From assembly GCA_016205055.1 (NCBI GenBank), contig JACQJK010000036.1, positions 1-13,533 of the forward strand: 13,533 nucleotides of DNA, written 5' to 3'. The DNA comes from Candidatus Doudnabacteria bacterium (GTDB lineage Bacteria; Patescibacteriota; Doudnabacteria; UBA920; 2-01-FULL-50-11). The notes below the pieces were generated by a model, which saw only the letters and a list, made by a program, of their open reading frames with translations, had not been told where the DNA came from and searched no databases. The translations under genes and the position numbers were made by a program. Of the stretch, positions 6,636 to 13,410 are shown one piece after another (positions within the stretch are counted from its first letter, which is position 1; the number at the start of each line of letters is the position of its first letter).

Positions 6636-9461
6636 CTAAAAAATCTTTTTCAAATACTGTCCAGTGTAGCTTTTAGGAACCTTGGCCACGTCCTCGGGCG
6701 TACCAACGGCCACAACCTGTCCGCCTTTGTCCCCGCCTTCGGGACCCAAGTCAATGATCCAGTCGGCGCATTTGATGACGTGCAGGTTGTGTTCGATGAC
6801 CACCACGGTATTGCCCTTGTCCACGAGTTTTGCCAGCACGTCAAGCAGGCGCTTGACGTCGTCGTAATGCAGGCCGGTGGTGGGCTCGTCAAGAATATAA
6901 AGGGTGCGTCCGGTGGAGGCGCGCGACAGTTCCGTGGACAACTTTATTCTTTGCGCCTCGCCGCCGGATAACGTGGTGGCCGGCTGGCCCAGTTTGATGT
7001 AGCCCAAGCCGACCTGCGACAAAATTTCCAGCTTGCGGTACAAAAGCGGAATGTTGCGGAAAAAAATCTTGGCCTCGTCCACAGTCATTTCCAAAACATG
7101 CGAAATGGTCTGGCCTTTGTAGTGAATTTCCAGCGCTTCCTTATTGTAGCGCCGGCCCTTGCATTCCTCGCAGGTCACGTAAACATCCGGCAAAAAGTGC
7201 ATTTCAATTTTAATCACCCCGTCGCCGGCGCAGGTTTCGCACCGGCCGCCTTTGACGTTGAAGGAAAACCGGCCGGCGGCATAACCGCGCATCTTGGCTT
7301 CGGGAGTTGCGGCAAACAGGTCGCGGATGTAAGTAAACAAACCGGTGTAAGTGGCCGGGTTAGAACGGGGCGTGCGGCCGATCGGCGAGTGGTCAATGTC
7401 GATGATTTTGTCGATATGCTCAATGCCTAAAATTTTCTTGTGCGCCCCCGGCGCTTCTTTGGCGTTGTAAAAGTAAGCCAGGAGCGCCTTGGCTAAAATT
7501 TCGTTGAGCAAGGTCGACTTGCCGGAACCGGAAACGCCGGTTATGCAAACAAACTTGCCCAGAGGAATATCGACGTTGATTGATCGCAGATTGAATTCCG
7601 AAGCGCCGATGATGGAAAGCTTCTTTCCGCTGCCGCGTTTGCGGGTTTGAGGAGTTTTAATCTGCTCAAGCCCGGCCAAGTACCGGCCGGTTAAAGAATT
7701 TTTGTCTTTTTTGATCTGTCCGGGAGTGCCGGCAAAGACCACTTCGCCGCCGTGCTTGCCCGCTCCCGGCCCGATGTCGATAACGTAATCGGACGACAAA
7801 ATGGTGTCCTCGTCATGCTCTACCACAATTACCGTGTTGCCCAAGTCGCGCAAGGATTTGAGGGTTTTCAAAAGGCGGTCGTTGTCGCGCTGGTGCAGGC
7901 CAATGGACGGTTCGTCCAGAATGTACAAAACCCCGGTCAGGCCGGAACCGATTTGCGTGGCCAGGCGGATGCGCTGGGCTTCGCCGCCGGAGAGCGTGTC
8001 AGCGGTGCGGTCGAGCGTTAAATAGTTAAGGCCGACGTCCAGCAAAAACTTCAGTCGCGCCATTATTTCTTTGAGCACTTGGCGGGCGATCGTGGTTTGT
8101 TTTTCGGTCAATTTGAGTTGCGCGAAAAACTTGACCGCGTCATCGATGCTCAACTGCGCCACGGCGATGATGGATTTATCGCCAACCGTGACGGCTAACA
8201 CCTCGGGTTTCAAACGCGTGCCCTTGCACACCCGACACTTTTTCACCCTCATGTACTGCTCAATTTCTCTGCGGATGTAATCCGAGTCGGTTTCCTTGTA
8301 GCGCCGCCTGAGGTTGGCAATTACGCCTTCGAAGGTGCTGGAATATTCGCTCGAAAATTTTTCGGTATCGGCCGGCACCGTGATGCGCTTGTCACCGGCG
8401 CCGCGCAAAATGACTTCCAAGGCGGCCGTAGGCAGCTTTTCTACCGGAACGTCAAGAGAAAAATTATACGCTGCGGCCAGCGCTTCCAAAATCCGATGGT
8501 ACCACGACAAGCGGGAAGTGGTTTTGGACCAAGGGCGAATGGCGCCCTCGGCTAAAGTCAAACGTTTATTGGGAATAACCAAATCCTCGTCAACTTCCAG
8601 GGTGGTGCCCAAACCTGTGCACTCCGGACAGGCGCCGTGAGGAGAATTGAAAGAAAAATTCCGCGGGTGCAACTCGGCCAAGTCAATGTGACCGTCGGGA
8701 CAAGAAAACTTCTGGGAAAGAGTCATATCCTTGCCGTTGCCTTCTTTCTGCACAACGACCGCTTCGTTGCCCAGGTCCAGCGCGGTTTCCAAAGAATCCG
8801 CCACCCGGCCGCGCTCGGCCGGATCAATCGTAAGACGATCAACTAACACGTCCAAGGAATGCTTTTTGTTCTTCTCCAATTTGACGCCCAATGCTTCGTC
8901 AATCGTCAACACTTGCCCGTCCAGCCGAACTTTTTGGTAACCGGATTTTTTTATCTGTTGCAATAACGTCGTATTCTCTCCTTTTTTATCGGCAACAATG
9001 GGAGCAAGCAGAGTCAACTTCGTTCCTTTTGGATACTCCAGGAGTTGGTCCACCATTTGGGTGATGGTTCTGCCGGAAATCACCTTGCCGCACTCCGGAC
9101 AGTGTGGAACGCCAATACGCGCGAACAGCAAGCGCAAATAATCGTAAATTTCCGTAACCGTACCGACGGTCGAGCGCGGATTATGAGAAGCGGTTTTCTG
9201 GTCAATGGAAATTGCCGGAGACAAGCCCTCAATCTGATCAACGTCGGGCTTGTCCATCAAACCCAAAAACTGCCGGGCGTAGGCCGACAGCGACTCCACG
9301 TAGCGGCGCTGGCCTTCGGCGTAGATCGTGTCGAAAGCCAGCGACGATTTCCCCGAGCCGGAAAGACCGGTAATGACCACCAGCTTGTTGCGCGGGATTT
9401 CCACGTTGATGTTTTTGAGATTGTGGACCCTGGCACCGCGAACGATGATTTTATCCTGCAT
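6636..9461 (-). CDS. uvrA: Excinuclease ABC subunit A (UvrA)
   Basis: The full-length 941-residue damage sensor of nucleotide excision repair acts as a dimer with UvrB on DNA. Two ABC ATPase modules are visible. The first has Walker A GLSGSGKSS (32-40), signature LSGGEAQR (490-497) and Walker B LYILDEPS (512-519). The second has Walker A GVSGSGKST (642-650), signature LSGGEAQR (831-838) and Walker B LYILDEPT (854-861). Zinc sites include C741/C744/C764/C767 in the damage-binding region, CxxC pairs at 121/124 and 409/412, and C254/H258 with C278/C281, where a CxxxH replaces the usual CxxC. An SD-like AGAGGGG lies 6 nt upstream of ATG 9459-9461. It diverges from uvrC and has its own promoter. 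No terminator hairpin is evident after the stop. Confidence 0.97.
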   Translation of the reverse strand: MQDKIIVRGARVHNLKNINVEIPRNKLVVITGLSGSGKSSLAFDTIYAEGQRRYVESLSAYARQFLGLMDKPDVDQIEGLSPAISIDQKTASHNPRSTVGTVTEIYDYLRLLFARIGVPHCPECGKVISGRTITQMVDQLLEYPKGTKLTLLAPIVADKKGENTTLLQQIKKSGYQKVRLDGQVLTIDEALGVKLEKNKKHSLDVLVDRLTIDPAERGRVADSLETALDLGNEAVVVQKEGNGKDMTLSQKFSCPDGHIDLAELHPRNFSFNSPHGACPECTGLGTTLEVDEDLVIPNKRLTLAEGAIRPWSKTTSRLSWYHRILEALAAAYNFSLDVPVEKLPTAALEVILRGAGDKRITVPADTEKFSSEYSSTFEGVIANLRRRYKETDSDYIRREIEQYMRVKKCRVCKGTRLKPEVLAVTVGDKSIIAVAQLSIDDAVKFFAQLKLTEKQTTIARQVLKEIMARLKFLLDVGLNYLTLDRTADTLSGGEAQRIRLATQIGSGLTGVLYILDEPSIGLHQRDNDRLLKTLKSLRDLGNTVIVVEHDEDTILSSDYVIDIGPGAGKHGGEVVFAGTPGQIKKDKNSLTGRYLAGLEQIKTPQTRKRGSGKKLSIIGASEFNLRSINVDIPLGKFVCITGVSGSGKSTLLNEILAKALLAYFYNAKEAPGAHKKILGIEHIDKIIDIDHSPIGRTPRSNPATYTGLFTYIRDLFAATPEAKMRGYAAGRFSFNVKGGRCETCAGDGVIKIEMHFLPDVYVTCEECKGRRYNKEALEIHYKGQTISHVLEMTVDEAKIFFRNIPLLYRKLEILSQVGLGYIKLGQPATTLSGGEAQRIKLSTELSRASTGRTLYILDEPTTGLHYDDVKRLLDVLAKLVDKGNTVVVIEHNLHVIKCADWIIDLGPEGGDKGGQVVAVGTPEDVAKVPKSYTGQYLKKIF

Positions 9462-9500
9462 AAAGAGCCCCTCTGAATTAACAGTGAAAAAGCTTGGGGA

Positions 9501-9529
9501 ATTGTACCACGCCCGTCAAGGCCCGTCAA
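9501..9529 (-). promoter_or_regulatory. Predicted sigma70-type promoter of uvrA
   Basis: On the minus strand -35 TTGACG (9524-9529) and -10 TACAAT (9501-9506) are 17 bp apart, and each hexamer matches at 5 of 6 positions. The start point would be near 9494, about 33 nt before the ATG. A direct 10-bp repeat (GCCCGTCAAG, 9511-9520, and GCCCGTCAAT, 9521-9530) covers the spacer and the -35 box. No LexA-type box is visible. Confidence 0.65.
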
Positions 9530-9598
9530 TGAAATGTCCAAAACCGATGGTCAAGGATGATCCCCTTATTTTCTTAACCTCCGGCTCTCTCCCGGAGC

Positions 9599-9615
9599 GT
9601 CCGCCTGAGGCGGAC
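9599..9615. repeat. Short palindrome GTCCGCCTGAGGCGGAC
   Basis: Two perfect 8-bp arms flank a central G. It lies in the uvrA-uvrC intergenic region. Palindromes with CCGCC/GGCGG arms recur between genes in many metagenome-derived genomes, to my recollection. It could be a small interspersed repeat. Confidence 0.5.
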
Positions 9616-9731
9616 TACTACCGGGGTCAAGGGTAGTCAAGAATTAAAGCAAGGGATAAAAAACAGGACTTTTTGCCCTTGAACAGGAACAGACTAACCA
9701 GAAACTTGAAAAAATTCAGGTCACAAAAAAA

Positions 9732-9740
9732 TGCTAATAT
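9732..9740 (+). promoter_or_regulatory. Possible extended -10 promoter of uvrC
   Basis: TGC followed by TAATAT (9735-9740) resembles an extended -10 element. No -35 box lies at proper spacing; TTGAAA at 9706-9711 is 23 bp away. The start point would fall near 9747, leaving a very short leader before ATG 9760. Confidence 0.3.
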
Positions 9741-9759
9741 ACCTATGGTTAAGTTTCTT

Positions 9760-11646
9760 ATGGCAAACTCAAAACTTGTCAGCAAACTCAATAATCTTCC
9801 TCAAAAGCCCGGGGTGTATTTATTTAAAAATGCCGGGGGAGGCGTTTTGTACGTGGGGAAGGCCAAGGTTTTGAAAAACCGGATCAAAAGCTATTTTGGC
9901 ACGCTGGCTAATCAATCACCCAAAACTATTCAGCTGGTCAGTAGTATCGCCGACTTGGAGTATATTATTTGCGACACCGAAGTGGAGAGTTTAATCTTAG
10001 AAAATCACCTGATCAAAAAATACCGACCGCGCTACAACATTTTGCTGCGCGACGACAAAAACTATCAATTCATCAAAATCGACTACTCCACCGAAATACC
10101 CCAGATATACACAGTAAGAAAAATCGAAACTGGCCCAATGGTTCGACCCCTCCCCGCCCTCCCCTGGCCAGGGGAGGGAAAGGGAAAGAGAAAAATACAC
10201 CCAATCTATACAGCTGGAAAAATTGTCGAAAGATCACCTTCCCCCATCCCCTCCCCTCAACCCAGACAGCACAGTCCTGGTCAAGGGAGGGGAAGGGCTT
10301 TAAGACTACCCACTGCCAACTACCCACTACCAGCTAATAAATACTTTGGCCCCTACACTTCCGGCGCGGCCGTGCGCTCAACGCTTTCTTTACTCCGGTA
10401 CATCTTCCCTTATTGCGCCAATAAAAAAATCGGCCCACGCCCTTGCTTCTACTATCACCTCGGCCGCTGTCCGGGAGTATGCGCCGGGGTGGTTACTTTG
10501 GAGCAGTACCGCCAATCGCTTGTGAGCATTGAACGATTTTTGCGCGGAGACTTCCAATATTTGCTTGCCTCCTTAAAAACGCAAATGAAAGAAGCGGCGG
10601 CCAAAAAGCTTTACGAACGGGCCGGCCGCGTCCGCGACCAAATCCGGGCTTTGGAAAAAACGCTCCAGCAACAAAAAATCGTCAGCGCCAAAAGGGAAGC
10701 GTTCGATACGGTCTCCGTATTCCAAGCCGGCGACCTGGCCGCCGCTAATTTGTTTCAAGTAAGGGAAGGGAAGTTAGGGGGAAAATTAAACTTCATCTTG
10801 GAAAATGCAAAAAACAGCTCTCCAGAAGAACTCTTAATCAGTTTTTTTGAAAAATACTACTTGGAATCCTCCGACGTTCCGACGGAAGTTATCACGGAAT
10901 CTCCGGTGAGGTTGTCGCTTGGGTTTTTGCAAGCAGTCAGCCAGCGAACCGGAAAAAAAATCAGGTTTACCTCTCCAAGCCGGGGCAGGAAACGCCAGCT
11001 GGTTGGCTTGGGTGCGACCAATGCCCGAGATTTTTTGGATCAAGCATCCCGGCAACTGGCTAAAGAGCAGGCGATGCTCACCCGCGCCGTGTTTGAGCTG
11101 CAAAATAAATTTAAACTCTCCCGCCTGCCGTTGCGGATTGAGTGCTTTGACGTTTCCAACATCCAAGGAACGGAGCCGGTGGGTTCCATGGTCGTGTTTG
11201 AAAACGGCCGGCCAAAAAAAACGGACTACAGGCGCTTCGCCGTTAAAACTCTGGACACCCCGAACGACGTGGGGATGTTGCAAGAGATTTTAACCAGAAG
11301 ATTAGCGCATTCTTCCCTCACCCGGCCTGCGGCCACCCTTTCCCGTGACGGGAGAGGGGCTGGGGGTGGGGGTTGGCGCTTACCAGATTTGATCGTGATA
11401 GACGGCGGGCGCGGGCAGTTAAACGCAGCGTTAAAAGTCATGCGAACGGCAAGAATAAAACTGCCGGTTGCGTCCTTAGCAAAAAGATTAGAAGAAATTT
11501 ATCTGCCGCAAATAAAATCGCCCTTACGCCTGCCGCCAGACTCCCCCGGCTTGCATTTGCTGCAAAGAATCCGCGACGAAGCCCACCGCTTCGCCGTAAC
11601 CTACCACCGAAAAAAAAGAAGCAAGCGAATGCTGGCCGCGGACTGA
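9760..11646 (+). CDS. uvrC: Excinuclease ABC subunit C (UvrC) with in-frame palindromic insertions and no C-terminal HhH domain
   Basis: From ATG 9760 there are 628 residues. The 3'-incision GIY-YIG domain shows PGVYL (17-21), YVGKAK (31-36), NRIKSYF, and TEVESLILENHLIKKYRPRYN. A Cys-rich patch (C219, C229, C237, C241) matches the cluster-binding Cys seen in UvrC. The UVR domain lies near 272-306. The RNase H-like 5'-incision domain keeps D464 (FDVSN), D548 (VIDGG) and H608 (DEAHRF). Between KIE (about 123) and KYFGPYTS (194) there are about 70 residues where relatives have only a few. A second extra stretch, about 515-539, lies before LPDLIVIDGG. Both are hairpin DNA. The protein ends right after HRKKRSKRML, where the (HhH)2 domain would follow. 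ATG 9745 and TTG 9673 are weaker start options. Confidence 0.93.
   Translation: MANSKLVSKLNNLPQKPGVYLFKNAGGGVLYVGKAKVLKNRIKSYFGTLANQSPKTIQLVSSIADLEYIICDTEVESLILENHLIKKYRPRYNILLRDDKNYQFIKIDYSTEIPQIYTVRKIETGPMVRPLPALPWPGEGKGKRKIHPIYTAGKIVERSPSPIPSPQPRQHSPGQGRGRALRLPTANYPLPANKYFGPYTSGAAVRSTLSLLRYIFPYCANKKIGPRPCFYYHLGRCPGVCAGVVTLEQYRQSLVSIERFLRGDFQYLLASLKTQMKEAAAKKLYERAGRVRDQIRALEKTLQQQKIVSAKREAFDTVSVFQAGDLAAANLFQVREGKLGGKLNFILENAKNSSPEELLISFFEKYYLESSDVPTEVITESPVRLSLGFLQAVSQRTGKKIRFTSPSRGRKRQLVGLGATNARDFLDQASRQLAKEQAMLTRAVFELQNKFKLSRLPLRIECFDVSNIQGTEPVGSMVVFENGRPKKTDYRRFAVKTLDTPNDVGMLQEILTRRLAHSSLTRPAATLSRDGRGAGGGGWRLPDLIVIDGGRGQLNAALKVMRTARIKLPVASLAKRLEEIYLPQIKSPLRLPPDSPGLHLLQRIRDEAHRFAVTYHRKKRSKRMLAAD
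10101..10333 (+). repeat. Composite palindromic insertion 1 inside uvrC
   Basis: Two related units of about 100 bp lie in tandem. Each starts with codons for IYT-x-x-KI (10105 and 10204, offset 99 nt, in frame) and then carries a C-rich/G-rich inverted repeat. The first is a perfect 22-bp palindrome (10157-10178, centre TGGCCA). The second is an imperfect stem between about 10236-10260 and 10277-10297. The right arms are similar (CTGGCCAGGGGAGGG and CTGGTCAAGGGAGGGG). It ends with four 7-bp units (CTACCCA, CTGCCAA, CTACCCA, CTACCAG; 10306-10333). The frame stays open throughout. Confidence 0.82.
11315..11372 (+). repeat. Palindromic insertion 2 inside uvrC
   Basis: CCCTTTCCCG (11336-11345) pairs with CGGGAGAGGG (11349-11358) in a 10-bp stem with one G-T wobble and a TGA loop. 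Outer arms CCCTCACCC (11315-11323) and GGGGGTGGGGG (11362-11372) pair imperfectly, and GGCC-TGC-GGCC sits between. It encodes roughly SLTRPAATLSRDGRGAGGGG in a loop between the two catalytic Asp motifs of the RNase H-like domain. Confidence 0.78.
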
Positions 11647-11677
11647 CTCTTTTTTCATCGCAACCCCTCGACTCGGA

Positions 11678-11696
11678 CCCCGGCCGGAGGCCGGGG
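11678..11696. repeat. Hairpin CCCCGGCC/GGCCGGGG
   Basis: A perfect 8-bp all-G:C stem with a GGA loop lies 31 nt after the uvrC stop. No T-run follows it, so it is not a standard terminator. Confidence 0.65.
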
Positions 11697-11744
11697 CATC
11701 CTCGTTCGGGATGTCGCCCCAATCCTGCGAGGGGCGTAAGATGG

Positions 11745-11772
11745 GTCGCCCTGAGCAAGGTCGAAGGGCGAC
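11745..11772. repeat. Interspersed-type hairpin repeat (CCCTGAGC...TCGAAGGG)
   Basis: GTCGCCCT (11745-11752) pairs with AGGGCGAC (11765-11772) around a GAGCAAGGTCGA loop. The CCTGAGC-x-x-x-GTCGAAGG core is a motif I recall as a dispersed repeat in many bacterial and metagenome-assembled genomes. Confidence 0.6.
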
Positions 11773-11861
11773 GAAAGTTGGGTACCACGGGCTCTGCTGT
11801 GAGGCTCCACAACCGTTTCGAACTAACACGCGCATTTCCCAGACGCTTTTTGTTCTCCTTC

Positions 11862-11881
11862 GTCCCGCTTACAAGCGGGAC
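11862..11881. repeat. Hairpin GTCCCGCTT/AAGCGGGAC
   Basis: A perfect 9-bp inverted repeat has only AC between the arms, so in practice about 8 bp with a small loop. It is the third hairpin of the uvrC-purF gap. Confidence 0.6.
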
Positions 11882-11904
11882 TACGGAAGAATTCCACCGG
11901 GATA

Positions 11905-11924
11905 CCGCGCGGTTTGCCGCGCGG
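11905..11924. repeat. Hairpin CCGCGCGG/CCGCGCGG overlapping the purF promoter
   Basis: A perfect 8-bp stem with a TTTG loop lies directly upstream of the purF -10 box and contains the candidate -35 hexamer. It could affect transcription initiation. Confidence 0.6.
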
Positions 11925-11943
11925 AGCTTTACTTTGTTATACT
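11914..11943 (+). promoter_or_regulatory. Predicted promoter of purF
   Basis: -10 TATACT (11938-11943, 5 of 6) lies 18 bp from a weak -35 TTGCCG (11914-11919, 4 of 6). The start point would fall near 11950, giving a leader of about 26 nt that contains the Shine-Dalgarno site. Confidence 0.5.
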
Positions 11944-11965
11944 GATTCTTCTGCACAAACCACCT

Positions 11966-11971
11966 GGAGGA
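11966..11971 (+). promoter_or_regulatory. Shine-Dalgarno site of purF
   Basis: GGAGGA lies 4 nt upstream of ATG 11976, the clearest ribosome binding site in the window. It fixes the purF start, with Cys9 then eight residues in, as expected for a short propeptide. Confidence 0.85.
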
Positions 11972-11975
11972 AGCA

Positions 11976-13373
11976 ATGTCATTTGAATTGCGGCACGAGT
12001 GCGGCTTGTTTGGCGTTGTCGGGCACCCCGAAGCGTCGCGTTTGACTTATCACGGACTCAAGTGGCTGCAGCATCGCGGGCAGGAGTCGGCCGGAATCGC
12101 GGCCGTCAATAACGGCGCAATCAACGTCCGAGCCGAAATGGGGCTGGTGCATGAAGTTTTCAACGCCGGCTCCCTGGCGGAACTTCCGGGCGAAACGGCG
12201 ATCGGGCACGTACGCTATTCCACAACGGGCGCAAGCTGCCAGAAAAACGCCCAACCGTTGGTTTTACCTACCAAATTCGGACCGGTAGCAATTGCCCTCA
12301 ACGGCAATATCGTCAACGCGCCGGAATTAAAAGAAGAGTTGTCGGCGGCGGGCGCGATCTTTGCGACCACGACCGACACGGAGATTCTCGTGCACCTGAT
12401 TCACCGGTCATGCCAAAGAAAATTCGCAGACGCGCTAGTTGAAGCGTTACAACAACTGGAAGGGGCTTACTGCTTTCTGCTTCTGACCCAAGAAGCCCTC
12501 TGGGCGATCCGCGACCCGGCCGGCTACCGACCCTTGGCGCTCGCGCAGCTTGGCTTGTGCGAGGTGCTGGCTTCGGAAAGCGTGGCTTTCCACCATCCGC
12601 AAATCCGAGCAAAATACGAACGGGAGGTGGCGCCGGGAGAAATCCTAAAGATCGCTCGAGCCGGGCAAGAATCTTTGTTCCCCTTCCCCAAGCAACCGGT
12701 TCGAGAATGCTCGTTTGAGCACATCTACTTCGCCCGGCCCAACTATGGTGTCTTTAGCCAGGGTGCGGCAAAAACGCGCATGGCCATCGGCGGCCGGCTC
12801 TGGGAAGAAGCGCCGGTGGAAGGCGGAGTTATTGTGCCGGTTCCTGACTCGGGAATTTTTGCGGCCATGGGCTACGCGCAAGCCGGCAATTTACCGCTCG
12901 CGTTCGGCCTGACCCGGGACCATTTCACCGGCCGCACTTTCATCTCGCCGAAGCAAGTCAGCCGCGAGCAAGGCGTGGACCAAAAACTCTGCGCCGTCCC
13001 TGAAATTGTCGCCGGTCAAGAAGTGGTGTTGATAGACGATTCGATCGTCAGGGGTACCACCAGCCGCAAGATCGTCGGAATAGTGCGGGCGGCCGGCGCT
13101 AGCAGAGTGCATTTGCGGATTAGTTCTCCGCCGTTTTGCTCCCCGTGTTTTTTTGGGGTGGACACGCCCCGGCGCGAAGAGCTCATCGCCGCCAACAACG
13201 GCGTTGAGCAAATCCGCGATTACGTGGGAGCCGATACGCTCGCTTACTTGTCTCTGGCCGGCCTCGAAAACGTGCTGACCAATCAGGCCGGTGGAGAGCA
13301 TCGCCACTGTACCTCCTGCTTTTCCGGGCAGTATTTTACGGCCGCGGCGCTGATTGAAGAGCGCATGAAGTGA
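11976..13373 (+). CDS. purF: Amidophosphoribosyltransferase (PurF)
   Basis: The 465-residue cytoplasmic enzyme makes 5-phosphoribosylamine from PRPP and glutamine, the first step of de novo purine synthesis. The N-terminal glutaminase has an 8-residue propeptide and then Cys9 as nucleophile (EC-GLFGVVG), with HRGQESAG (33-40) and the GHVRYSTTG motif (77-85). The transferase part has the PRPP loop VLIDDSIVRGTT (351-362). C245, C391, C445 and C448 correspond to the four Cys that bind the 4Fe-4S cluster in the Bacillus enzyme, so this is the processed, iron-sulphur type. Length is typical. It stands alone with its own promoter and terminator; no other pur gene is in the window, which gives no clue whether the pathway is complete. 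Confidence 0.96.
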   Translation: MSFELRHECGLFGVVGHPEASRLTYHGLKWLQHRGQESAGIAAVNNGAINVRAEMGLVHEVFNAGSLAELPGETAIGHVRYSTTGASCQKNAQPLVLPTKFGPVAIALNGNIVNAPELKEELSAAGAIFATTTDTEILVHLIHRSCQRKFADALVEALQQLEGAYCFLLLTQEALWAIRDPAGYRPLALAQLGLCEVLASESVAFHHPQIRAKYEREVAPGEILKIARAGQESLFPFPKQPVRECSFEHIYFARPNYGVFSQGAAKTRMAIGGRLWEEAPVEGGVIVPVPDSGIFAAMGYAQAGNLPLAFGLTRDHFTGRTFISPKQVSREQGVDQKLCAVPEIVAGQEVVLIDDSIVRGTTSRKIVGIVRAAGASRVHLRISSPPFCSPCFFGVDTPRREELIAANNGVEQIRDYVGADTLAYLSLAGLENVLTNQAGGEHRHCTSCFSGQYFTAAALIEERMK

Positions 13374-13380
13374 CTTTTTG

Positions 13381-13410
13381 TCCTGACGATTCGCGTCAGG
13401 AATTTTTTTT
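13381..13410 (+). terminator. Rho-independent terminator of purF
   Basis: TCCTGACG (13381-13388) pairs perfectly with CGTCAGGA (13394-13401) around a 5-nt loop, followed by eight T (13403-13410). It starts 7 nt after the purF stop. Confidence 0.93.

Larger units (their letters stand above)
11647..11975. other. Intergenic region uvrC-purF rich in small hairpins
   Basis: These 329 bp hold four inverted repeats (listed separately), the purF promoter and the purF Shine-Dalgarno site. I see no convincing gene. A 190-codon plus-strand frame that enters from within uvrC has no recognisable domain. The long-range match of CCCCTCG (11664-11670) with CGAGGGG (11729-11735) could enclose the first hairpin. 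Confidence 0.6.

Noticed and set aside
6451..6639. 62-codon plus-strand frame over the 9-bp minisatellite
   Set aside because: It starts with TTG and has no ribosome binding site. The frame is open only because the repeat unit is a multiple of three, so it is treated as a repeat and not as a gene.
9045..9476. 143-codon plus-strand frame
   Set aside because: It is antisense to well-conserved uvrA codons, with no independent signal.
9462..9759. LexA box for SOS control of uvrA/uvrC
   Set aside because: Neither a CTGT-N8-ACAG nor a GAAC-N4-GTTC type site is present.
11373..11945. 190-codon plus-strand frame overlapping the uvrC end, and antisense frames there
   Set aside because: It is a shifted-frame shadow of uvrC continued through hairpin DNA. 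It shows no domain, including no HhH motif that would explain the missing UvrC C-terminus.
272..13373. Alternative genetic code (UGA as Gly)
   Set aside because: pilC, the propeller pilin, uvrC and purF all end sensibly at TGA, and no conserved domain contains an in-frame TGA.
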